A DNA stretch of 64,000 bases from Brenneria populi (GCF_036016195.1 NZ_JAYWTM010000007.1:124001-188000), one strand, 5' to 3'; positions 53,955-63,289 are shown, counted from the stretch's first letter. Notes: generated by a model from the sequence alone, not told the origin. Made by a program: numbers and translations.

Positions 53955-54914
53955 ATGTCTTGGGAAAACTGGAGTTTTGCGTTTAACGTTACGGTGCCTA
54001 ACCTATTGATGCTGTTGCTCGGGATTGCGCTACGTAAGCTGAACCTATTGAATGACGATTTTTGCGATTCGGCAATGCGACTGGTTTTTAATGTCTCGCT
54101 GCCTTGCCTGCTGTTTTTCAGCGTCGCCGCCAATCATCAGCCGATTATTGAGCAACTGCCGCTGGTGGTTTATGGCGTCATCGGTACGTTGCTGACCTAT
54201 TTATTGTTGGAAGTGGCCGCTGTTTACCTCGTTAAGCAGCCGTCCGAGCGCGGCATCTTTGTACAGGGCGGGTTTCGTTCCAATACCGGCATCATGGGGC
54301 TGGCATTTGCCATGAGCGCCTATGGCAAGGAAGGGGTCGCTGTTGGCTCCATGTATCTGCTGGTAACCGTCATTATGTTTAACGTGCTCTCTGTCATTAC
54401 GCTGACGCGCAGTTTAAAGCGGAGCGCCGACGGACGGGGCGTGGGCACTCTCGCGTTGCTGAAGAGTATCGTCACCAATCCGCTGATTATCGGCCTGCTG
54501 GCGGGATTGTGCTATGCGAAAAGCGGTTGGCCCATACCGTCGGTGATTCAGCAGACCGGGAGCTTCATCTCCGCGCTGTCGCTGCCGTTGGCGCTGCTGT
54601 GCGCCGGCGTCAGCCTCGACTGGCGTATGATTTTTCGCTCATCCAACGTGGCGGCGCTCTCTTCATTGGCTAAGCTGCTGGTGGTGCCGGGTATTTTGAC
54701 GCTGGGGGGCTGGCTGGTCGGTTTTCGCGGCGTGACGCTTGGGGTGATTTTTTTGTTTTCCGCCACGCCGACGGCCGCGGGCAGCTATGCGATGACCCGG
54801 GCAATGGGCGGCAACCCGACGCTGGCGGCCAATATTATTGGCTTAACCACCGCCGGTTCGTTTTTTGTGATCGCGCTGGGCGTCTATTTTTTACGCTCGC
54901 TAGGGGTGATTTAG
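53955..54914 (+). CDS. AEC family transporter
   Basis: Auxin-efflux-carrier/malate-permease family protein (PF03547) of 319 residues with about ten membrane segments in two inverted halves. Family signs are GGFRSNTGIMGLAFA near 95-110 and SATPTAAGSYAMTRAMGG near 270-288. AAGGGA precedes the ATG. Substrate unknown. It is not part of the E. coli layout at this site and so may be a lineage insertion between der and yfgJ. Confidence 0.85.
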   Translation: MSWENWSFAFNVTVPNLLMLLLGIALRKLNLLNDDFCDSAMRLVFNVSLPCLLFFSVAANHQPIIEQLPLVVYGVIGTLLTYLLLEVAAVYLVKQPSERGIFVQGGFRSNTGIMGLAFAMSAYGKEGVAVGSMYLLVTVIMFNVLSVITLTRSLKRSADGRGVGTLALLKSIVTNPLIIGLLAGLCYAKSGWPIPSVIQQTGSFISALSLPLALLCAGVSLDWRMIFRSSNVAALSSLAKLLVVPGILTLGGWLVGFRGVTLGVIFLFSATPTAAGSYAMTRAMGGNPTLAANIIGLTTAGSFFVIALGVYFLRSLGVI

Positions 54915-54926
54915 CGGAGGGGAGCC

Positions 54927-55145
54927 ATGCATTATCGTTGTCGTCGTTGCGAACATGAATTGAGTATGAACGACTCGGGGTTTCATTGTGAAAATTGCGG
55001 CGCGGATTACGCCCGCGCGGCCCGCTGTCCTGAATGTCGCCAGCTTTTACAGGTATTGAAAGCCTGTGGCGCGGTGGATTATTTTTGTCAAAACGGGCAC
55101 GGCCTGATTTCGAAAAAACGGGTTGAATTTGTACCGCAGGAGTAA
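54927..55145 (+). CDS. yfgJ: YfgJ-like zinc ribbon protein
   Basis: 72-residue zinc-ribbon protein with three CxxC knuckles (CRRC, CENC, CPEC) and a later Cys pair (ACG...CQNGH). Such YfgJ-type proteins are of unknown function, presumably cytoplasmic. GGAGGGGAG precedes the ATG; 12 bases after the AEC transporter, so probably co-transcribed. Confidence 0.87.
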   Translation: MHYRCRRCEHELSMNDSGFHCENCGADYARAARCPECRQLLQVLKACGAVDYFCQNGHGLISKKRVEFVPQE

Positions 55146-55257
55146 ACCGCAAGGGATATCCAGGTAGCGTTTTACTCCGATACGCTAATAAACATAACGA
55201 TTTGATATCGCATGATTCTTCGGTTCGCTCGGCGCCCGTTGCCGCCGCGCGCGAACC

Positions 55258-55872
55258 TTAGCGCCTCCTCGTCTCCATCCAGAGTTTTCTAAATTGCGTT
55301 GCCATTCTTTGTATACGGCAATACAGCACGAATGCGGCAAACGATCGGCTATTCATCAGCGCTCGGCCAAGGAAGAGGGACGATAATACGGCGATGGATG
55401 TCGTCAACGCGACGGGAGAAAAAGAGATCGCGTTCACGGCATTGGCGCAAGAATAAAAAAATTGGAATAGTCCCAGGGCGAGTATGACGATGAAAAAATA
55501 GTTATATAGCATGAGCCCGCGATTATATCCCCGCGACAACAGATAGCTCGCGGAAAATATATAAATAATAAACAGAATACTCGGAATGAAAAACAGAGCG
55601 ACGTGCGCCGGCGGCGTATTAATCGCGAATAGATCCAGCAGAAATAATAGATTCAGTGTAAAGGATAATAAAAAGAGAAATAGCGTCAGCGCGACGGGGA
55701 AAGCGTTTTGTCGCGGAATTTCCAGGACGGGTTTGCCGAAATAACTTTCGAGCGCCTCTAATGAGCGCGCAAGCAACGTTCGATCGTTGCCGGCCATGAG
55801 CGCCTCGGTTTCCCTTCCGTGGCGGATAAGTTCGGCCATTTGCGCTCCGAGCAGTTTGCTGCCTACATTCAT
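55258..55872 (-). CDS. Unknown membrane protein downstream of emfourin
   Basis: 204 residues, not recognised. A hydrophilic helical N-terminus (1-58, with LIRHGRETEALMAGNDRTLL) is followed by about four hydrophobic segments (near 60-80, 90-110, 118-140, 150-170) rich in Phe and Leu, then a basic tail ending METRRR. It lies 92 bases downstream of the emfourin gene on the same strand and may be part of that transcript. No catalytic motif is evident. The DNA is A/T-richer than its neighbours over 55480-55690, which fits membrane codons or recent acquisition. Confidence 0.7.
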   Translation of the reverse strand: MNVGSKLLGAQMAELIRHGRETEALMAGNDRTLLARSLEALESYFGKPVLEIPRQNAFPVALTLFLFLLSFTLNLLFLLDLFAINTPPAHVALFFIPSILFIIYIFSASYLLSRGYNRGLMLYNYFFIVILALGLFQFFYSCANAVNAISFSPVALTTSIAVLSSLFLGRALMNSRSFAAFVLYCRIQRMATQFRKLWMETRRR

Positions 55873-55964
55873 GCGATAACCCTAACAGATATTGGCCCGT
55901 CCGGGAGAGTCGACGATTCCGCCCGCGTCCGGCGAGAGCGCGCGGCGGCGTTGATTTAACAGCG

Positions 55965-56306
55965 CTATTTGCCTTCGCGCCATAGGGCGGCGAGCTCCGG
56001 TGGCGCCAGATCTTCCGGAATCAAAAACTCTTGTTCCATATGATGCGTTTTCTCTGCGGAGGAAGAATAGATATGGATGCGGTAATAGAACTGATCGCCG
56101 CGTCCCGGCGAGTCCGGTCTCCCCGGCTCGCGCGCCAGCGGCAGGGCGGTGCGGATCGCGGCGCAAATATGTTCGCGCGCCGGCGCCGGCAGGCCGGCCA
56201 GCGCGAAACGCCGCAGCCCGGCCAGCTTGGGGATCCAGGCAATGCCGCCTTCGCGCGCCAGCTCTATGACGGCGTCGTCGGTGAGTTCGGGCAGGTTCTT
56301 CATCAT
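55965..56306 (-). CDS. Emfourin-like protealysin inhibitor
   Basis: 113-residue cytoplasmic protein directly after an M4 protease gene, matching emfourin (M4in) of Serratia, a tight inhibitor of the co-transcribed protealysin. MMKNLPELTDDAVIELAREG is the family-like N-terminus. The start is ATG 56306 (or 56303), overlapping the protease TGA, so translation is coupled. A longer frame to 56468 runs inside the protease gene and is rejected. Identification rests on position, length and my recollection of the family. Confidence 0.78.
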   Translation of the reverse strand: MMKNLPELTDDAVIELAREGGIAWIPKLAGLRRFALAGLPAPAREHICAAIRTALPLAREPGRPDSPGRGDQFYYRIHIYSSSAEKTHHMEQEFLIPEDLAPPELAALWREGK

Positions 56307-57343
56307 TCCCCCACCGCGGATGCCACGCCCACTTTTTCCCAGGATTGCCTGACGATATCGGCGACGGATGGGTCGAAAAGCCGTTCGGCATGCTGAATGG
56401 TCAAGCGGGAGAAAACGTCGAAGTCGGCGTTTTGCGGCAGCGACTTGTCGCATAGCGTGTCGTACCATATTTTACCCGCTTTTTCCCAAGAGTAGCCGCC
56501 CAGGCCGGTGGCCGTCAGGTAGAATGCCCGATTGGGGATCCCCGAGTTGAGATGCACGCCGCCGTTATCCTCTCGGGTGTTGATGTAGCCGTCCATATGG
56601 GATGGCTGCGGGTCTCGGCCCAACAGCGGATCGTCATAGGCGGTGCCCGGCTGCGACATCGAGCGCAGGCCGGTACCGTGGATCCCTTCCGCCAGCAGCT
56701 CTTCGCCGATCATCCAGTCCGCCTGCTCCGCCGTTTGTTTGCGGTGGAACTGTTTCACCATGGAGGCGAAGACGTCGGATAGCGACTCGTTCAGCGCGCC
56801 GGACTGCCTTAAGTAGATGAGTCCCGCTTCGGTTTCGGTCACGCCGTGCGACAATTCATGCGCCACAATATCGATGGCGATGGTGAAACGGTTGAAGATC
56901 TTGCCGTCGCCGTCGCCAAACACCATCTGTTGTCCATTCCAGAACGCGTTCTGATAGTCTTGGCCGTAGTGAACGGTGCCGGTCAGCGTTAATCCCTGGT
57001 TATCCAGAGAGTTGCGCTGAAAAATTTGCCAAAAGAAATCGTAGGTGGCGCCAAGATAGTCATAGGCTTCGTCGGCAGCGATATCGCCGTTGCCGTTTTG
57101 CCCCTCTTTACGCACCAATTTCCCCGGTAGCTGCTGCTGATTTTCCGCGTCGTAAATTTCGCGATAGGCCTGCCCCGCGGATGCCAGGGCGTGGGGTGCC
57201 GGACCGGGATGCGTAGTGACCATCAGCGACTGGACGTGCATCAGGGTTTGTTGGGCGCAGCGGCGCTGCTCCTCAGACCCGTTGGCGATGATTCGATGCA
57301 GAATGTAAGGGGGGATCACGCTGTGAATCGGCCTGGATTTCAT
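56303..57343 (-). CDS. Protealysin-like M4 metalloprotease
   Basis: Thermolysin-family zinc protease of 346 residues with no signal peptide. The short propeptide (about 1-50) carries the PPYIL motif near 11-15 that marks the protealysin subfamily. The zinc site is AHELSHGVTETEAG (HEXXH, His162 and His166), the third ligand Glu is in GALNESLSDVFASM, and the catalytic His is near SGIPNRAFYLTA. Related enzymes (protealysin, grimelysin) cleave actin and OmpX and assist bacterial invasion. Coupled to its likely inhibitor at 56306. Confidence 0.92.
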   Translation of the reverse strand: MKSRPIHSVIPPYILHRIIANGSEEQRRCAQQTLMHVQSLMVTTHPGPAPHALASAGQAYREIYDAENQQQLPGKLVRKEGQNGNGDIAADEAYDYLGATYDFFWQIFQRNSLDNQGLTLTGTVHYGQDYQNAFWNGQQMVFGDGDGKIFNRFTIAIDIVAHELSHGVTETEAGLIYLRQSGALNESLSDVFASMVKQFHRKQTAEQADWMIGEELLAEGIHGTGLRSMSQPGTAYDDPLLGRDPQPSHMDGYINTREDNGGVHLNSGIPNRAFYLTATGLGGYSWEKAGKIWYDTLCDKSLPQNADFDVFSRLTIQHAERLFDPSVADIVRQSWEKVGVASAVGE

Positions 57344-57533
57344 ACCTCTGTCTCCTCTTTTCTCTTGACATCGAGAAAGGTGGCTAATGGCAATCAGACG
57401 ATCGAAAGGAGCGATGCTTAATAATTTATAAGGGTAAGTATTTATCCCTCATCTTTCAAGCCGCGCGCCCGCCGGTTTGCGTCGGCGCGGAAGCTTTCGG
57501 CATTTTCTCAAATGCGGGGGACAATCGGCGGCG

Positions 57534-58925
57534 CTAATCGTGCGCGGGCTTGCGTTGTTTGGCCGTAGATGGCGCCGCTTTTTCCGGCGTAAGCCGGGTG
57601 ACCCGGCTTTCAACCCAGCCGTCCTGCAGGCGGGTTTGCAAAAGGTCGTCCGGCGCGACCTGGGCGACGCTCTTCAGCACTCTTCCATCCTGCGCGGTGG
57701 TTACGTTATAGCCACGCGCCAGCGTCGCCAGCGGGCTGACCCCCTCTAGACGCGAACAGGCGACGCCCAGCCGCTGCTTATGCTGATTGAGTCGACGCTC
57801 GACGGCGCGCCGCATCTGATACTGCAACTGCTGTAAACGCTGCTGGGCGCGATGAATTTTGGCCTGCGGCTGCTGCTGTATCAGCCGCTGCCTCAGGCGT
57901 TCGCTGCGGCGCGCCAGCTGTTTGAGCTGCGATTGCATCCCCTCATCCATCCTCTGGCGCAGCTTGACCAACTGCGTCTGCTGGCGGGCCAGACGCAGCT
58001 GCGGGTGCTGCTGCTGTAAGCGGTGTTGCAGACGGGTAAAATCACGGCCGCGCTGGGCAAGGTAATAATCCATCGCCATTTCCAGCCGCTGGCGCTGCGA
58101 CTGTATCTGGCGGATAAGTTCAAGCTGATTACGGCTAACCAGCTCCGCGGCGGCGGAGGGCGTCGGGGCGCGCAAATCGCCGACGAAGTCGGCGATGGTA
58201 ACGTCGGTTTCATGACCGACGGCGCTGACGACGGGAATACGGCTGGCGAAAATCGCCCGGGCGACCCGTTCATCGTTGAAACTCCACAAGTCTTCCAGCG
58301 AACCGCCGCCGCGGCCTACGATCAGAACATCACATTCGTCGCGTTGGTTCGCCAGCTCAATGGCGCGCACAATCTGCAGCGGCGCGTCGGCGCCCTGTAC
58401 CGCGGTCGGGTAGACCACCACCGGCAGCGACGGATCCCGGCGTTGCAGAACCTGTAAAATATCGTGCAGGGCGGCGCCGCTGGCTGAAGTAATCACCCCG
58501 ACCTGTCTGGCGGGGCTTGGCAATGCCTGCTTGAACTGCCGATCGAAAAGCCCTTCCGCGGCCAGGCGCTGCTTTAACTGTTCGAACTGCTGCTGCAGCA
58601 GGCCGTCGCCCGCGGGCTGCATGCTTTCCGCCAGCAACTGGTAGTCGCCGCGCGGTTCATACAGCGTAATCGATGCGCGTATCAGCACCTGCTGGCCGTT
58701 TTGCGGACGGAAAGTCACGCGCCGGTTGCTGTTGCGAAACATGGCGCAGCGCACCTGGGCGCGCTCATCTTTCAGCGTGAAATACCAGTGGCCGGATGCA
58801 GGTTGAGAGAGGTTGGAAATTTCGCCGGAAAGCCATATCTGGCCCATTTCCATCTCCAGCAGTTGCCGAACCGTCTGGTTCAGTCGGCTAACGGTGAAAA
58901 TCGCGGCAGAGGGGAATTGAGACAT
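57534..58925 (-). CDS. xseA: Exodeoxyribonuclease VII large subunit
   Basis: Processive single-strand exonuclease subunit, working with XseB. 463 residues: OB-fold N-terminal domain (about 1-100, GEISNLSQPASGHWYFTLKD), catalytic core with DVLIVGRGGGSLEDLWSFN and VSAVGHETDVTIADFVGDLR near 210-260, then a long Gln/Arg-rich coiled coil. ATG 58925 (MSQFPSAAIF) is preferred; the frame also has a TTG at 58940. Divergent from guaB. Confidence 0.96.
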   Translation of the reverse strand: MSQFPSAAIFTVSRLNQTVRQLLEMEMGQIWLSGEISNLSQPASGHWYFTLKDERAQVRCAMFRNSNRRVTFRPQNGQQVLIRASITLYEPRGDYQLLAESMQPAGDGLLQQQFEQLKQRLAAEGLFDRQFKQALPSPARQVGVITSASGAALHDILQVLQRRDPSLPVVVYPTAVQGADAPLQIVRAIELANQRDECDVLIVGRGGGSLEDLWSFNDERVARAIFASRIPVVSAVGHETDVTIADFVGDLRAPTPSAAAELVSRNQLELIRQIQSQRQRLEMAMDYYLAQRGRDFTRLQHRLQQQHPQLRLARQQTQLVKLRQRMDEGMQSQLKQLARRSERLRQRLIQQQPQAKIHRAQQRLQQLQYQMRRAVERRLNQHKQRLGVACSRLEGVSPLATLARGYNVTTAQDGRVLKSVAQVAPDDLLQTRLQDGWVESRVTRLTPEKAAPSTAKQRKPAHD

Positions 58926-59014
58926 TGTGAGCCAGATCAAATTTTAAAACAGTGACTTAATTGATTGATACTACCTGCCTGCAACAGGTAATCAAGCATT
59001 TTTTAAAAAAACAC

Positions 59015-59043
59015 TGGAGACAACCGGTTACGCTCTGTATAAT
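59015..59043 (+). promoter_or_regulatory. guaBA promoter
   Basis: Perfect -10 TATAAT (59038-59043), weak -35 TGGAGA with 17-base spacing. Overlapping ACAACCGGTTACGC resembles a degraded PurR box (10 of 16), so PurR control is possible but weakly supported. Confidence 0.6.
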
Positions 59044-59096
59044 GCCACGGCAATATTTTATCTGTTCTTCACATTCACCTTGGTGAGATATTGCCC

Positions 59097-60563
59097 ATGT
59101 TACGTATCGCTAAAGAAGCATTGACGTTTGACGACGTCCTCCTGGTTCCCGCCCACTCGACTGTTCTGCCTAATACGGCTGATTTAACCACCCAACTGAC
59201 GAAAACCATCCGTCTGAATATTCCTATGCTGTCCGCCGCGATGGATACCGTAACGGAATCCAATCTGGCTATTGCGCTGGCGCAGGAAGGCGGTATCGGC
59301 TTTATTCATAAAAATATGTCTATCGAACGTCAGGCTGAAGAAGTCAGCCGCGTAAAAAGACATGAAAGCGGCGTGGTGGTCGATCCTCAGACCGTTACGC
59401 CGACCACTACGCTGCGTCAGGTAAAAGAGCTGACCGAACGTAATGGTTTCGCCGGCTATCCCGTAGTGGCCGGAGGCAATGAACTGGTCGGCATCATTAC
59501 CGGCCGTGACGTGCGTTTTGTCACCGACCTGGAAAAACCGGTCAGCGCGGTGATGACGCCGAAAGAACGTCTGGTTACGGTAAAAGCCGACGAAGCCCGC
59601 GACGTGGTTCTGCAAAGAATGCATGAAAAACGCGTTGAGAAAGCGCTGGTGGTGGATGACGACTTCCATCTGCTCGGCATGATCACCGTAAAAGATTTCC
59701 AGAAAGCGGAACGTAAACCCAATGCTTGTAAAGACGCGCAGGGCCGTCTGCGCGTTGGGGCGGCCGTCGGCGCCGGCGAAGGCAACGAAGCGCGTATCGA
59801 TGCTCTGGTCGCCGCCGGCGTTGACGTACTGCTGATCGACTCTTCCCACGGTCATTCCGAAGGCGTGCTGCAGCGTATCCGTGAAGCGCGCGCCAAATAT
59901 CCCGATCTGCCGATCATCGGTGGCAACGTGGCCACCAGCGCCGGCGCGAAAGCGTTGGCGGAAGCCGGCGTCAGCGCGGTTAAAGTGGGTATCGGCCCCG
60001 GTTCTATTTGCACCACCCGCATCGTGACCGGCGTGGGCGTGCCGCAGATCACCGCGATTTCCGACGCGGTTGAAGCGCTGGAAGGCACCGGTATTCCGGT
60101 GATCGCCGACGGCGGCATTCGTTTCTCCGGCGATATCGCCAAAGCGATCGCCGCGGGCGCGGCCTGCGTGATGGTGGGCTCCATGCTGGCCGGTACCGAG
60201 GAATCCCCCGGCGAGATCGAACTCTACCAGGGCCGCTCTTTCAAATCCTACCGCGGCATGGGTTCGCTGGGCGCGATGTCCAAAGGCTCTTCCGATCGCT
60301 ACTTCCAGAGCGACAATGCGGCGGACAAACTGGTGCCGGAAGGTATTGAAGGCCGCGTCGCGTACAAAGGGCGCCTGAAAGAGATCGTCCATCAGCAGAT
60401 GGGCGGCCTGCGTTCCTGTATGGGGCTGACCGGTTGCGGAACCATTGATGCGCTGCGCACCCAGGCCGAGTTTGTCCGCATCAGCGGCGCCGGAATTCAG
60501 GAAAGCCATGTTCACGACGTTACCATTACCAAGGAATCACCGAATTACCGTATGGGTTCATAA
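59097..60563 (+). CDS. guaB: IMP dehydrogenase
   Basis: Oxidises IMP to XMP, first step to GMP. 488 residues as in E. coli. Catalytic Cys305 in GPGSICTTR, the CBS pair near 93-205 (AGYPVVAGGNELVGII, KALVVDDDFHLLGM), and flap SYRGMGSLGAM are intact. ATG 59097 gives MLRIAKEALTFDDV. Confidence 0.98.
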   Translation: MLRIAKEALTFDDVLLVPAHSTVLPNTADLTTQLTKTIRLNIPMLSAAMDTVTESNLAIALAQEGGIGFIHKNMSIERQAEEVSRVKRHESGVVVDPQTVTPTTTLRQVKELTERNGFAGYPVVAGGNELVGIITGRDVRFVTDLEKPVSAVMTPKERLVTVKADEARDVVLQRMHEKRVEKALVVDDDFHLLGMITVKDFQKAERKPNACKDAQGRLRVGAAVGAGEGNEARIDALVAAGVDVLLIDSSHGHSEGVLQRIREARAKYPDLPIIGGNVATSAGAKALAEAGVSAVKVGIGPGSICTTRIVTGVGVPQITAISDAVEALEGTGIPVIADGGIRFSGDIAKAIAAGAACVMVGSMLAGTEESPGEIELYQGRSFKSYRGMGSLGAMSKGSSDRYFQSDNAADKLVPEGIEGRVAYKGRLKEIVHQQMGGLRSCMGLTGCGTIDALRTQAEFVRISGAGIQESHVHDVTITKESPNYRMGS

Positions 60564-60588
60564 GGTGATTACAGGCTGATTTAATTCG

Positions 60589-60617
60589 TTAAACCCGGTA
60601 ATATTCACCGGGTTTAA
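60589..60617 (+). terminator. Hairpin between guaB and guaA
   Basis: TTAAACCCGG-9 nt-CCGGGTTTAA, a perfect 10-bp stem followed by TTACTTTTAG. It sits in a 158-base gap inside what is one operon in E. coli, where the gap is shorter, and could partially terminate or attenuate guaA. Confidence 0.65.
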
Positions 60618-60721
60618 TTACTTTTAGCTTTTATATCCAATAGATTTCACGGCAAAGGCGGCGTAACCGCCGCGGCGACGTGAGATCCGCGGGATATATT
60701 CGTATTTGGAATACGTTTCCC

Positions 60722-62299
60722 ATGACAGAAAACATTCATCAACACCGCATTCTTATTTTGGATTTCGGCTCGCAATACACGCAGCTGGTTGCACGACGTA
60801 TTCGTGAACTGGGTGTTTATTGTGAACTCTGGGCATGGGATGTCACAGAAGCGCAGATCCGCGAATTCAACCCCAACGGCATTGTGCTTTCCGGCGGCCC
60901 GGAAAGCACCACCGAGTTCAACAGCCCGCGCGCGCCGGAGTATGTCTTTAACGCCGGCGTTCCGGTATTGGGCATTTGCTACGGCATGCAGACGATGGCG
61001 ATGCAGCTGGGTGGACGCGTCGAAGGTTCCAGCGAGCGCGAATTCGGCTATGCGCAGGTTGAAATTAAAACGGACAGTCAGCTGGTGGGCGACATTCAGG
61101 ATGCGTTGAGCGCCGCCGGCGCGCCGCTGCTGGATGTTTGGATGAGCCACGGCGATAAAGTCACGGCTATTCCCGCCGGTTTTGTCACGGTCGCCAGTAC
61201 CGACACCTGCCCGTTCGCCATTATGGCCAACGAAGAAAAACATTTTTACGGCGTACAGTTCCACCCGGAAGTGACGCACACCCGCCAGGGGCAGCGCCTG
61301 CTCGAACGTTTTGTGCGCGATATCTGCCGGTGTGAGGCGCTGTGGACGCCGGCCAAAATTATCGACGACGCGGTCGCCCGTATTCGCCAGCAGGTCGGCG
61401 ACGACCATGTGATTCTGGGGCTGTCCGGCGGGGTTGACTCCTCCGTCACCGCCATGCTGCTGCACCGCGCCATTGGCAAACGCCTGACCTGCGTATTCGT
61501 GGATAACGGCCTGCTGCGCCTGAACGAAGCCGATCAGGTGCTGGAAATGTTCGGCGACCAGTTCGGTTTGAATATCGTGCACGTCCCGGCGGAAGAGCGC
61601 TTCCTGGCGGCGCTGGCCGGTATTGACGATCCGGAAGCGAAGCGTAAAACCATCGGCCGCGTCTTTGTCGAAGTTTTTGACGAAGAAGCCTGCAAACAGT
61701 CTGAAGTTAAGTGGCTGGCTCAGGGCACTATTTATCCTGACGTTATCGAATCCGCCGCTTCCGCAACCGGTAAAGCCCACGTGATCAAATCTCACCATAA
61801 CGTCGGCGGCCTGCCGAAAGAGATGAAGCTGGGTCTGGTCGAACCGTTAAAAGAGCTGTTTAAAGACGAAGTGCGTAAAATCGGGCTGGAGCTGGGCTTG
61901 CCGTACAATATGCTTTACCGCCATCCGTTCCCGGGGCCGGGCCTGGGCGTACGCGTGCTGGGCGAAGTGAAAAAAGCGTATTGCGACCTGCTGCGTCGCG
62001 CCGATGCTATCTTTATTGAAGAGCTGCACAAAGCCGAACTGTACGATAAGGTCAGCCAGGCGTTTACCGTCTTCCTGCCGGTGCGCTCCGTCGGCGTAAT
62101 GGGCGACGGCCGTAAATATGACTGGGTTGTCGCGCTGCGCGCGGTGGAAACCATCGACTTTATGACCGCGCACTGGGCGCACCTGCCGTACGATTTTCTC
62201 GGCCGCGTATCCAACCGCATCATCAACGAAGTCGACGGCATCTCCCGCGTGGTGTACGACGTATCGGGTAAACCGCCGGCGACGATTGAGTGGGAGTGA
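60722..62299 (+). CDS. guaA: GMP synthase (glutamine-hydrolysing)
   Basis: Converts XMP + Gln + ATP to GMP. 525 residues. Glutaminase Cys86 in GICYGMQTM with HPEV near 181, the PP-loop LSGGVDSSVTAM near 236, and the C-terminal dimer domain FPGPGLGVRVLGEV. ATG 60722 is used; the frame opens at 60680 but the extra residues are not conserved. The 3' end of guaA is a known genomic-island integration site. Confidence 0.98.
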   Translation: MTENIHQHRILILDFGSQYTQLVARRIRELGVYCELWAWDVTEAQIREFNPNGIVLSGGPESTTEFNSPRAPEYVFNAGVPVLGICYGMQTMAMQLGGRVEGSSEREFGYAQVEIKTDSQLVGDIQDALSAAGAPLLDVWMSHGDKVTAIPAGFVTVASTDTCPFAIMANEEKHFYGVQFHPEVTHTRQGQRLLERFVRDICRCEALWTPAKIIDDAVARIRQQVGDDHVILGLSGGVDSSVTAMLLHRAIGKRLTCVFVDNGLLRLNEADQVLEMFGDQFGLNIVHVPAEERFLAALAGIDDPEAKRKTIGRVFVEVFDEEACKQSEVKWLAQGTIYPDVIESAASATGKAHVIKSHHNVGGLPKEMKLGLVEPLKELFKDEVRKIGLELGLPYNMLYRHPFPGPGLGVRVLGEVKKAYCDLLRRADAIFIEELHKAELYDKVSQAFTVFLPVRSVGVMGDGRKYDWVVALRAVETIDFMTAHWAHLPYDFLGRVSNRIINEVDGISRVVYDVSGKPPATIEWE

Positions 62300-62332
62300 G
62301 GATTTAGCATCCACTGAGTTCCGCTAACGTCT

Positions 62333-62374
62333 AAAATCGCCAGTAAAATCATAGGATTTACTGGCGATTTTTTC
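62333..62374. terminator. guaA terminator
   Basis: AAAATCGCCAGTAAA-9 nt-TTTACTGGCGATTTT, a perfect 15-bp stem flanked by A and T runs, so active in both directions; 33 bases after the guaA stop. Confidence 0.93.
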
Positions 62375-62407
62375 TTTTGTGAACCATGGAAATCATTGTA
62401 ATCCACT

Positions 62408-62439
62408 CCCTGATGCCGTCATTTTTGGCGGTATCAGGG
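62408..62439. repeat. Second inverted repeat downstream of guaA
   Basis: CCCTGATGCCGTC-6 nt-GGCGGTATCAGGG, a 13-bp stem with G-T wobble pairs and no T-run. Nothing else recognisable lies in the 294-base guaA-to-62594 gap. Confidence 0.5.
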
Positions 62440-62593
62440 AACAACATGACCGGCGTCCGGCGGATATCATTGCGAATTTAAGGAAGTGGGGGAGCGGCGA
62501 TGTACCATAAGGCTGGCTGGCGGTGGAAGGGACGGTGAGCGACAAGGCCCGGGCCAGTCTTTTACCGTTAATGTCATCCCGGTGTGAGAAAAA

Positions 62594-63289
62594 ATGCATA
62601 TAAACTCGTATCTAAAAGCACTCTATGAAGCCAACTGGCCCGCTTTACTTGAAAATGGTCGTCAGATTGCAGGCCCGGCGCCTACCAATCCCTTGCTTCT
62701 TTGCTTTAATGAAGCGGAATTTTTACAAGCGAATAAACGCATTTTGATCTGTGGTCAAGAGACTTGGGGGTGGGGGGCATTCGGTGCGACGGTTGAAGAT
62801 TGTATGGCGGGTTATCGACGCTTCTTTATCGATGGTGCGTTTTATGACGGTTACGGCGTCAGCGCTTTCTGGAAGGCTTTCAGGTTTTTCGAATCGCAGT
62901 TGGTCCGGATTTTGGGCGGGCAGCAACTCCAGTTTATTTGGCAGAATTTAGCTAAGATTGGCCGCAACGATGGAAAGACCGGTGTTACGGATGAGATTCG
63001 CACTCTTGAGAGAGCGTATTTTCCTGTTTTTAAGGCGGAGATGAAGTTACTCAAGCCCGATATAGTTCTGTTTCTGACAGGGCCGGATCGGGATCTCGAT
63101 ATCCGGTTCCATTTTCCTGATGCGGTATTTTCTCAAGCTGGCGATGAATCCAATCTCCGGCGACGGGCGTGGGTTTCATCGGCTGAACTTCCTGCGGCCT
63201 CGCTCCGGCTTTATCATCCCAGGTACTTTGGCGCGTGGTCGCATCAATATAAAAACGAAGTCGTTTCCCTATTGAAAAGCCGGTTTTAA
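62594..63289 (+). CDS. Unknown protein, possibly uracil-DNA glycosylase-like fold
   Basis: 231 residues, not firmly recognised. KRILICGQETWGWGAFG near 48-64 and a late LYHPRYFGAW near 212 are arranged like the G-Q-E-x-x-x-W and His-Pro motifs of proteins with a uracil-DNA glycosylase-type fold, and LLKPDIVLFLTGPDR near 152 resembles a core beta strand. This is a motif-based guess. No signal peptide or membrane segment. It lies just past guaA in an apparently accessory region with no integrase in view. Confidence 0.6.
   Translation: MHINSYLKALYEANWPALLENGRQIAGPAPTNPLLLCFNEAEFLQANKRILICGQETWGWGAFGATVEDCMAGYRRFFIDGAFYDGYGVSAFWKAFRFFESQLVRILGGQQLQFIWQNLAKIGRNDGKTGVTDEIRTLERAYFPVFKAEMKLLKPDIVLFLTGPDRDLDIRFHFPDAVFSQAGDESNLRRRAWVSSAELPAASLRLYHPRYFGAWSHQYKNEVVSLLKSRF

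Noticed and set aside
59018..59033. PurR operator at guaBA
   Set aside because: Only about 10 of 16 consensus positions match, too weak to list as its own site; mentioned under the promoter.
59184..60515. 443-codon antisense frame in guaB
   Set aside because: Shadow of guaB; no ribosome site or recognisable domain.
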